Origin: Galdieria partita
Lineage: Eukaryota > Rhodophyta > Bangiophyceae > Galdieriales > Galdieriaceae
Assembly (NCBI GenBank): GCA_025991245.1
Contig: BQMJ01000036.1
Location: forward strand, 62,001-126,000
Length of the DNA: 64,000 nt
Direction of reading: 5' to 3'
Notes under the pieces: generated by a model
Seen by the model: the letters and a program-made list of their open reading frames with translations, nothing else
What the model was told of the DNA's origin: nothing
Database searches by the model: none
Made by a program: the position numbers and the translations under genes
Part shown: piece by piece, positions 52,834-62,273 of the stretch
How positions within the stretch are numbered: the first letter of the stretch is position 1
Layout: every line of letters begins with the position of its first letter

Positions 52834-54032
52834 TTAAGAAAACGACGCAAATATCACTGTACAGTCATCAAATGGTCCATCTTCCTCTGCCAATTGTAGA
52901 AGCTGTCTACATGCATCCTTTGTGCAACATAAATTACTACAGATGCATTATGAAAAGTGAGAATTTCACAATGAATACAAACTTACTTGGATACAACATC
53001 AACAATATTTTGAGGAGATAACTTGCGGTCATGTGAATCCCAAAGACCATCGGAAGCAATTATTAGAAATTTGTCACAAGGACCTAAAACGAGACGTTTG
53101 GTACACGGATCCGCTAATACTCCACAAGCTCTCATATCCAAATCCCCCAACGTTCGTGTTAAGTTCAAAGCTCCTCCTTTGCCATATCGATTAACGATGT
53201 ATTCACCATCAATAAAGGCACCTGAGGCCTCTATTCTCGAGCGCTCTTCTGAACTTTCCAAACGATGAGATGCGGAGACAAAATATCCCTCCCAATAAAC
53301 ACCACCACTCCTTTCTTCAGTAACACCTTCTCTCACGAAATTCGACGAATCCACTCTCAAACACTCTTCTCTCTGTGGAATACAACGTCCCAATACCACA
53401 CCAGAGTCTCCGACGTTGCTAACAAACACTTCATCCTCAGTAATCAAAACAACTGTTGCAGTAGTTCCCGAATTCACCCCATAAGGAGAAGAATCCAATA
53501 CTGTAGCTGCATGCCTAAATGCCAAGTCTAGTGCAAATGGAGGAGATATCCCTCTTTGAAGCTGGTCACTTAAGAAAGGAAGCAAATTATTGGCGACAAC
53601 TTCGGCGGCATCTCCTCCGTACATGCCGTGTCCGTCAAACACTCCAAAGGCATAAGAAAATGGAGGTATAAACAAGGAAGAATACCGGTCTTGGTTCGGT
53701 TGTCCCAACAGTCTATGGTTGGTACCACACAACGACGCACATGAGAAGGAAAGCGAGCGAACTTGGGTCTTGAGACAGTTACTCCTACAAACTACAATAC
53801 TATTATCGTCTTCGGTACCAGGAAACCAATTTTCCTGGTCTCTTGTAAAGGTTCGTTGAAGAGGATGAACGAATTCTTCACTTTCTGAGACAGCGCAGTT
53901 GTGACAACAAGAACGAAAGACCTGTGAGTCCTCTTGAACTTGCTCTCTTTCCCTCAAATAGAAACTGTACTCGTTACAAGTCAAAGACCTCGATATCACT
54001 GCAACTTGATCTTCTTGTTCCAAACTACTCAT
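52834..54032 (-). CDS. PP2C-family protein phosphatase
   Basis: 382 residues; exons 52987-54032 and 52834-52936, intron 52937-52986 (50 nt, phase 2). Mn/Mg-dependent Ser/Thr phosphatase. All metal-binding blocks are visible: GVFDGHGMYGG, SGTTATVVLI, VSNVGDSGVVLGR, LTRTLGDLDMR, IASDGLWD and, in exon 2, PFDDCTVIFASF. The first ATG of the frame is at 54032 (MSSLEQEDQ). The N-terminal 110 residues are low in order and Cys/Ser-rich (SCCHNCAVSESEE). Head to head with the TAF8-like gene, 93 bp apart; that gap contains GCGGCCGC. Confidence 0.93.
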
Positions 54033-54125
54033 CACAACATGCAAACGACATGAGCGGCCGCCACAAGTGCAAATGCATTTCTCTTGAGCACATGAAGGAA
54101 GGATGTCCGCATTTCATTGAAAGAG

Positions 54126-55135
54126 ATGATGTGGACCGAAGACTATGCCAGGCAACTTAACACCCAAGCTATATTGACTATCTTGAAAAGTTTATTTGAA
54201 AACCATATAGACTGGGATATTCTCAATGATGAATTATTGGTGGTTTTGGAGTTTCCTGTTTGTGTGTTTTTGGAAAGTGCAGTAGAAGTCTTCTTTGAAG
54301 AGGTACTACAATGAGAGCTTTAGGAATATTCTTTTACGTTTGCCATTTTTAGTTTGCTCAAAGTGCCCGAGCAGTTTGTGAACAAAGTGGCAGAACCGTA
54401 GGGAATTGGTTTGACGTAGACTTTGTCTTGGAGAAATTGTTTGGAAAGAAGCTTGATGTGTCGGATTTGCTAAATTTGGGTCAACTTGTCAGTCTAGGAA
54501 AGAATCCCACGCACAAGAGGAAGAGAATTCCATCGAATCCTTTGGCATCAGAAGAAGGAGATAGTGTTAGTGAATTGACTCCGAGGGAACGGTGGATGCC
54601 TCCGTTGCCACCTCAGTATACTTACAGGTCACATCAAATGTATTATCCAACACTTATACGCAGATTGGAAGAGAACAGAGATGCTTTTTTGCAACAGAAA
54701 CTCGAGGTTTGTTAAAGAAAAGTGTTTACTAGAAATATTTGACAAGTAGAAAAGGTTGAAAGACTATTATTGGCGGCGGAGGAGTGGACAAAAAGTGATA
54801 TGGCTGTCACTGTTTGGTTAGTAGGAGGTTAACCGGTTTGAAGTTGTTTTGATTCTTTATGAAAATCACAGGAATACGAATAAGCTACCGCGTTTCGACA
54901 AGACTGTTGAGGAAGAAAACTTGGAGGATGAAAAGGAGCTGCTTGAGTTCCTTTTTGAAGAGAATAATAATAATAATGATAAGGAGCAACCTATGGTAAG
55001 ACTTGAAGTAGTTTTTGTGGAGAATGAAGTTGAGCTTTTGAACAGAAGGCTACAGAGAACATCAAAGTCGATAGGCAAATGCAGGTTCAACGTTTTGAGA
55101 GGATTATGAGTGATGTTGATGCTTTTATAGAATAG
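54126..55135 (+). CDS. TAF8: TAF8-like histone-fold protein
   Basis: 268 residues in five exons: 54126-54302, 54353-54706, 54755-54816, 54872-54995 and 55046-55135; introns 48-55 nt. The N-terminal histone fold spans intron 1 (YARQLNTQAILTILKS...FAQSARAVCEQSGR...NWFDVDFVLEKL), followed by a TAF8-type Pro motif WMPPLPPQYTYRS; then a helical, acidic tail with Asn repeats (ENNNNND) in exon 4. TAF8 pairs with TAF10 and anchors TAF2, whose gene is 16 kb upstream. The start at 54126 is one of two adjacent ATGs. The fourth and last introns are inferred and small; other TFIID or SAGA histone-fold subunits remain possible. Confidence 0.55.
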
Positions 55136-55393
55136 AGTTTAATAGTCTTTGAATTGTGTGGCTCTGGAATACTTTTAGAATCTAGTGCATTGTATTTACT
55201 GAATGAAGTATTTATTACTTTCAGCAGAACTTGGAGCAATGAGTCTTTTTATTAAAGGATATTGTGGACTACTGTAGAGTTTTGCTGGTGCTTATGAACA
55301 AATATCTAACAAAATACATTTTTATTTGTATACTTTTGCTAGAAATGTCCAAAAGGCAATTGTGACTTGTTCATTGTTTTGTCTGTGGTAGGT

Positions 55394-56164
55394 ATGTCCA
55401 ACAACAACGATGATTGGCAGCCAACTCTATATCGACATGAGCATGCTTTTGTGTTTGAGAAAGGCATTTCGCTTGTTAAACTGTTGAATCCACAACCTTT
55501 TGAACTGGTACTTGACCTGGGGTGTGGTACAGGAGAGTTGACAGAACAAGTCTCACGTTCCGGATGTTTTGTGATTGGTGTGGATGCTTCTTCTGCAATG
55601 ACATATTCTGCCAAAAACTCCTTTCCTGAAGTTGATTTTATTGTGGCAGATGGTACACAACTTTGCTTTCGGTCTGTATTTGATAGTGTTTACAGCAATG
55701 CTGTCATTCACTGGATTCGTAAACCCTTACAACTACTACAAAATATTCACGACTGCCTTTTACCTGGAAAGCCTCTAGTTGCAGAGTTTGGAGGTGAAGG
55801 AAACGTGGAATCTATTACAACTGCGCTTTCACTAGCAACCGAGCAACATACGAATAAAAAGTGGGTGCCTACAAAGTGGTACTTTCCAAAACCCGCTCAG
55901 TTTGAATGTTTATTACAAGAAGCGGGTTTCACTGTGACGTTGAATACATGCTTTGATAGACCGACAAAGTTACAAGAAGGTTCTCAAGGTTTGAGAAGCT
56001 GGTTACGCATGTTTTGTCCAGAGTTATCAAGAAACTATTCAAAAGAAGAATATCAAAAGATACTTTCAACTGTAGAGAAAGAGTTGCGATCCAAGTTATT
56101 TGATGGAACGAATTGGTATGCAGACTACAAAAGAATTCGCTTGGTTGCTGTACGAAACCGTTGA
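55394..56164 (+). CDS. SAM-dependent methyltransferase (trans-aconitate/UbiE-like)
   Basis: 256 residues, single exon, start ATG at 55394 (MSNNNDDWQPTLY). Class I methyltransferase: motif I VLDLGCGTGELTEQV (about residue 38), acidic loop VIGVDASSAM, IVADGTQLCF and FDSVYSNAVIHWIRKP. The pattern HEHAFVFEKG and SNAVIHWI resembles bacterial and plant trans-aconitate or arsenite-type small-molecule methyltransferases; the substrate cannot be read. It is followed by the FSH hydrolase in the same frame after a single stop and five codons, described in the findings. Confidence 0.85.
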   Translation: MSNNNDDWQPTLYRHEHAFVFEKGISLVKLLNPQPFELVLDLGCGTGELTEQVSRSGCFVIGVDASSAMTYSAKNSFPEVDFIVADGTQLCFRSVFDSVYSNAVIHWIRKPLQLLQNIHDCLLPGKPLVAEFGGEGNVESITTALSLATEQHTNKKWVPTKWYFPKPAQFECLLQEAGFTVTLNTCFDRPTKLQEGSQGLRSWLRMFCPELSRNYSKEEYQKILSTVEKELRSKLFDGTNWYADYKRIRLVAVRNR

Positions 56165-56179
56165 AGAAATTTCTCTCGG

Positions 56180-57026
56180 ATGCGCATTTTGTGTTTGCAC
56201 GGCTTTCGACAAAATGCCAATAGTTTTCGAAAGAGAACGGGTGCTGTACGAAAGGCGCTGGAATCGAAGGCTAACTGTACTTTGGAATATATTGACGCTC
56301 CTCATGTTGTGGAGCCTGCTGGGGAAATTCTCATTGAAGAAACAGGTATCGAACAACCCTTCAATCCATACTTTCTCTGTTGAACTTTTGAGAAGGAGAG
56401 CGCAAGTGGATTGGTCCACAACTTGGTTGGTGGAAGGTAGTTTCGATTGCATAGGATTTGTTTTGTTTTTTATGATATTTAGGCTTCCTCTGATGGAAAG
56501 CACTATGAGGGTTGGAGAGAAACTGTCGACTATTTGAGAAATGTATTTCGTTCCCAGGTATTTTGTATGACTGGCAACTACTGACAGTGATTCAATGGGT
56601 ATGCAATAGGGTCCTTTTGAAGGTATTTTGGGCTTTAGTCAAGGAGCAGCGCTGAGCTCTCTTATATGTGCGATGAAAGAACAAGCAGTGGAGCTGGGAC
56701 TTGAAGAATTTTCTTGCATTCGTTTTGCTCTTATTTTTTCAGGTTTTGTTTCCCGTGCAGAGGAACATTTGCCTTTGATAAAGACAACTATCCGTACCCC
56801 TGCTTTGATTGGCTATGGAAAGGCGGATGACTTGGTGGATGCTTCTCGAAGTCAGGATTTGGCCCGATTGTTTGTTAATGCTACTATTTTAGAACATGAA
56901 GGTGGTCATTTGGTTCCTTCTGGAGCAATGGAAAGGGAACAAATTATTCGCTTTGTCTTGCAACATGGCGACTCTAATGATGCTTATACTGAGATGAAAC
57001 CCAATGGCAAGCATTCTAATTTATAA
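56180..57026 (+). CDS. FSH-family serine hydrolase (OVCA2/FSH1-like)
   Basis: 232 residues in four exons: 56180-56345, 56396-56436, 56483-56557 and 56610-57026; introns 50, 46 and 52 nt. The alpha/beta hydrolase is intact: start MRILCLHGFRQNA, nucleophile elbow GFSQGAALSS (Ser), Asp in GYGKADDLVDA and His in HEGGHLVP. The family is widespread and thought to hydrolyse small or acyl esters. Exon 2 (41 nt) is very short. It begins 15 bp after the methyltransferase stop. Confidence 0.88.
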
Positions 57027-57458
57027 AAGTGTTGAGAAAGATTCAAAGACTCTAGAAACTCCAAGGTTTCATTTTTGGTTGATCATCATTGAACATGATG
57101 ATATGAAAACAATAAAAGTGTTGGAACTTTTGAACAAAACTTGATGATAACATACAAGCGCAAAATAAAAATACAAAGGCTAACAGCACACGCATTTCCA
57201 CTTTTCTTGGATTTCGATTTGTTTTCATTGGGAGCATAGGGTTGAAGAAGCGAGCGCCTTGAACATACTTCCTTAAAGGCCAACAAAGGGAAGGAAAAAA
57301 CGAGGAAAGAGTTGGAGTCTCTTGTTCAACTTGAAAAATATAACAACACGGGTTTTTGTTGAGTTTTAGTAGTACAATAAGAGTCCCCTGGACGACAGTA
57401 GACGGTGGAGTCCATTTGGAGAAAATCTTTCTAGGACACTCTTTTGTATCTTTATAGA
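57027..57458. other. Intergenic region with weak small minus-strand ORF
   Basis: About 430 bp between the FSH stop and CHD1. A minus-strand ATG at 57237 opens 61 residues (57052-57237) with a hydrophobic stretch (VLLAFVFLFCACMLSS). A second frame (57086-57286) covers the same bases with a Lys-rich then hydrophobic protein. It may be a small membrane protein with an intron, but nothing identifies it. Confidence 0.35.
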
Positions 57459-60400
57459 ATGGAGTTGGAAACTAAAATGGGGCAATTGTCGGAAGACGAG
57501 GTGACTTCCAAGGAGACATCTGGAGATGGTCGTGAAACGGACAACTTGAGACCTGAATATGATTGGAAAGGATTATTAGGTTCAGAGGGTTCATCCGAAA
57601 AAGAATTTCCTGTTGAAGGAGTACAGCCTAATGGAGGTTTTTGGAGTACTTACCCGCAACACCAAGACGACGAAGAATTCTTCGAAACCAACACCCAAAG
57701 ACGTGAACCACAAAAAAGGAGAAGATTGAGTCCAGTTGAAATACCTGAAGAGTTTTTGAGAAGGTCCTCAAGAGTCAAGACTGGACAAGCGTTTAATAAC
57801 TATCATTCGGAGTCCCCTTCGGAGTCTTCTTATGATTCGTATTCACCTTCGGGCTCCTTTGAAAGTTCTTCCTCGTCGGACCCAGATTTCTCATATCATT
57901 CCTCAAAGAATTCTAGGAAAGCCAAGTCCAAAAAGAAAAGAAGACGTCTTGTTTCAAACACAACTCATCGCAATCAGTCCGTTTATATAATGGATGACGT
58001 GGATGATTCTCTGATAAGGAAAAGAGAAACGGAGGCATACGATACTTCAGATGAAGATGAGGAATGGTCATTGCGTGGAAAGTCCAAGAGAAGAGCTACT
58101 AAGAGGCGAAAGAGAATAAAACAAAAGTTTGCTTTAAACTCCAGTGAGGATGATAATAAGAATGAAGATTACAATGAAGTTTACGAAGAAGAAGAAGAGG
58201 AGGAGGAAGATGGGGAACAAGGTCGTATCTCGCTTAGAATGTTGGGTAGAGAAGTGATAAACTACGCTGAAGAAGAAGAGGACAGTGAGAATGAAGCAAG
58301 TTTTTATAAACGCAAACAAGAAGCAATGGAAGAGTCGGAAGATGTGAGTGTTATTGAACGTGTAGTAGCACATTCAATGGCTCCCAAAGACTTGCATTTT
58401 ATGGCAGACAAGGATCTCGTGGAAGAAGGAGAAATTCCTGCAATAGATGATAATCGTGATTTCGATCCAGAAATTTGCTATTTTGCTATCAAATGGCGTA
58501 ACCGTTCTTATCGGCATTGTAGTTGGCATATGTTGGATGAATTGAAGTCATTTAAGGGGTTTAAGAAAGTACAAAATTATATAAAGAAGGTCAATCATTT
58601 GAAAGAACTACTCGCTTCTCCTTATGTTGCTCCTGAAGATAAGGAAGAAGAGCTTTTGCGTGTAGAAATGGAAAGGAACCTTATACGAGAATATACTAAA
58701 GTTGAACGTATTGTTGCCCAAAGAGAAGTTGTCATTCCGGCTGAGAGTGCTGATGAGATACAACACAAAGTGGAATATCTTGTCAAATGGTGTTCGTTAC
58801 CTTTTATAGAATCAACTTGGGAGTCTATGGACTGTTTAACATCAGAAGAAGATATGACAGCTATAGATGAATTTCTTGAACGTGAACAAGCGGCTTCTAA
58901 TCCTGTGTCTTCAAGGTTTAATCCTTTTGGCTCCAAAGCTTCGAGGAAGCCTTTTAAAGGAATTGCTAAACAGCCGACGTGGCTCCATGGTCAAGGACGA
59001 GTGTTGAGGGATTATCAACTGGAAGGAGTGAATTGGTTAGCTTTTAGTTGGTGCCATAATCGAAATGTAATTTTAGCAGACGAAATGGGTTTAGGTAAAA
59101 CTTTACAAACGATAGCCTTCCTTGGATGGTTAAGACACGAAAAGAAGTAAGTTGTTAGTAGTTAATGGATATTTTATTTATAATATCTCTTAGTGTTCCT
59201 GGTCCATTTTTGATTGTCGTTCCTTTGAGTACAATTGCTTCTTGGCAAAGAGAATTTTCTATTTGGTTGCCAGATTTTAATGTGGTGCTATATACTGGAG
59301 ATGCAAAGTCGAGAGAAATGATTCGAGAATATGAATGGTTTTCACCTCATAATAAGAAACAGTGTAAATTTCATGTACTCGTTACAACTCCCGAAATGAT
59401 TTTAGGCGACTTGCAGTATTTTTCAATGATTCGATGGGCTATTGTTTCGGTCGATGAAGCTCATCGGTTAAAAAATGAAGCTAGTGCTCTTCATCAAACT
59501 CTGAGTAGTCTAACTTCGGCCAATCGATTGCTGATTACAGGTACACCTCTGCAAAACTCCATTAGGGAACTGTGGGCACTTTTGAATTATTTACATCCCG
59601 AAAAATATAGTTCTGCTTCAGAATTTGAAGAAAAATACGATTTTCAAGCCTTGCGGAAACCTGAAAATATTACTAGTCTACATGCGGAGTTGAGACCGTA
59701 TATTTTACGTCGTCAAAAGGCTGATGTGGAAAAATCACTTCCAAGAAAAACATATGCAGTACTTCGAGTTGGTCTGGGTCCGTTACAAGCGCAGTATTAT
59801 CGTTGGATTCTGACCAAAAATTTTGCAATGTTGAATGCTGGTTTGAAAGAGTATGTTGTATTGGCATGAAAGTGAACATACTGACGTTGAATTTAGGAAA
59901 GGAGGACACGCAACTACATTATTGAATATTGTAATGGAACTAAAAAAGTGTTGCAATCATCCTTACTTGTTTCAAGGTGTAGAAGACAGAAACTCTTCCG
60001 ATCCTCTACAGAGTCTTATCAAAGCTTCAGGAAAGCTAATATTACTCGACAAGTTGTTGTTAAGGCTGAAGGAGAGAGGCCATCGAGTTTTAATATTTTC
60101 TCAAATGGTCCGCATGTTGGATATTCTACAAGACTACTGTAAGATGAGAGGCTTTTCATTTCAGCGACTTGATGGTTCCATGCCTAATCATTTGAGACAG
60201 AGGGCAGTTGATCACTATAATGCTCCGGATTCTCAAGACTTTGTATTTCTTTTAAGCACCCGTGCAGGTGGACTAGGAATAAACTTAGCTACAGCAGATA
60301 CTGTTATTATTTTTGATTCGGATTGGAATCCTCAGAATGATCTTCAAGCAGAAAGTCGCGCGCATCGGATAGGTCAAACTAAAGAAGTTAAAGTATTTCG

Positions 60401-62126
60401 TCTTTTGAGTAAAAATACAGTGGAAGAGGATATTCTTGAAAGGGCCAAACGAAAGCGAGTTTTAGAGCACCTTGTTATATCAGGAGTAGAAGGCGATGCA
60501 TCCAATAACGCTCGAGTAACCTTCAAGAAAGAGGAACTATCAGCTATCTTAAGATTTGGAGCTGAGGAGCTGTTCCGTAATGCAACAGAAGATGAAGCGA
60601 ATGAAGCAGCAGTTGCGGATACGCATCGGTTGGAGATGGACGATATTGATGAAATTATTGCTCGAGCAGCTCCCGATGACACAGAAGAAACGACTCCAGG
60701 AGGAAGTTTAGGAGATTCTTTACTCAACGCCTTCAAATGGGCAGATTTTGCAGTAGATGAAGAAGATACGGAAACCAATGACATTCCGTTATCAGCAAGT
60801 TCACTAGAAACGGAACAAGCTGCAGCATCAGCAGTTGCTGAACGTTTAGGACGTTCAGCATCCGACAACGGAAGCAACGAAGCATTGATGAAAATGAAGC
60901 AACTGGAGGAAAGGGATCAGTTATTATTAAAGGAAACAGACAATGAATTTTGGGGTCGAGTTATTCCAGATCATTTGAAGGAAGGAGCAATTGCAGAAGA
61001 ACTCTACGTAACACCCAGGAAACGTTCTCGAACTCAAAATGGTGTTTTAACAGACCAAGGAGATTCATCCACTTTGAGGAGACCTCGTCAAAAGACCAAC
61101 CATTCTAAGCAGGCAACGATATCATTACAAGGCTACTCTATTCCGAAGAGAGATTGGAAGACGTTGTTAAAATCATTTAGAAAGTTTGGCTGTTTATCTG
61201 CTTCGGAACTCATCATCCGTGATGCAGGCTTAGAAGGGAAAGTGAACGATGAACAATTAAAGGCAATTTTTTCTTCTTTATTAGAACAAGCAAAGAGATT
61301 GATAACGCAAAGCGAGAAGGAGTCCTATCAAGATCCCAAGGAACGGAAGAAATCTTTGATGGTGAATTTTGCAGGAGAATTTATAAACGCTGAAGAAATA
61401 GTGAGACGAAACCACGAATTGGAACTTTTATGGCAAAAGTTGTCAGTTTATGAAGATCCTAGACGTTTTCGTTTTAGGAATCCTTTGAAATCGGTGTCTT
61501 TTGGTGTACGTTGGGGCCCTGTAGAAGATGCTATGCTTTTGGTGGGCATATATAGACATGGTTTTGGAAGCTGGAAAGCCATCAAGGAGGATACTTCTCT
61601 TCGATTGACGGACAAAATCAATACTGGGGATCCCAATGACAATGAGAAGGCTCCAGATGGTAACAAACTACAACGTCGAGCATCTGTTTTATTCAAAGCT
61701 TTAGAAAAGGAAATGCAACAAGAGGAGTCTAAAAAAGTAAGGGCCATGGGAAGTCATCGTCATTCTTCAAGTGGCAAACATTCAATATCGTCATCATCAG
61801 GAGTAGCCATGAACAATTCAGTGAAAGGGTCGAAAGAGTCCAATTCGCATATTTTATCGAGAGAACTTTGTAGAACTGAAACTACTACTTTGAGTGATTT
61901 GAGAAAACTTTCTCATATGGATGACTCACAATCTACGTTAGACCCTAAGCAACGTGCCGAAAAGACAAGAGAATGCTTATTACGTTTGGGTCAACGAGTT
62001 AACGAGTTGGCAGGTAATGATGACGTGGCGATGAAAGAGAAATTATGGAAGTTTATTGCAAAGTTTTGTAAAACTGCAAAAGATGGTTCACAGTTGCATT
62101 CTTTATATCAGCGTCTCACCAGTTGA
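57459..62126 (+). CDS. CHD1: CHD1-type chromatin remodeller
   Basis: 1524 residues; exons 57459-59146, 59194-59850 and 59897-62126; introns 47 and 46 nt. Acidic, Ser-rich N-terminus with a polyglutamate run near 58180; two chromodomains (about residues 340-395: [16 protein letters not shown]; and about 440-480: [17 protein letters not shown]); Snf2 ATPase with [14 protein letters not shown] and [12 protein letters not shown]; helicase C domain with [17 protein letters not shown] and [14 protein letters not shown]; then the C-terminal SANT-SLIDE-like part and a DUF4208 end ([23 protein letters not shown]). It slides and spaces nucleosomes. The second intron joins LKE to [11 protein letters not shown]. 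No PHD fingers, so it is CHD1 rather than the Mi-2 class. Confidence 0.95.
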
Positions 62127-62273
62127 ATAATGTTTGAAGTATCCAACAGTGGTACAACTTGAGCTAGTCCATCAAGTGTCCTTGCGAAGAAGATTGAGAG
62201 ACAGATCACACTTCCCAACTGGGGAGGAGAGGATGTTTAAAAAGTAAATTTTCTCATTCATTGCCCGCCCATT

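Noticed and set aside
58134-58373. Phe-rich minus-strand ORF
   Set aside because: Reverse of the polyglutamate run and acidic region of CHD1; a compositional artefact.
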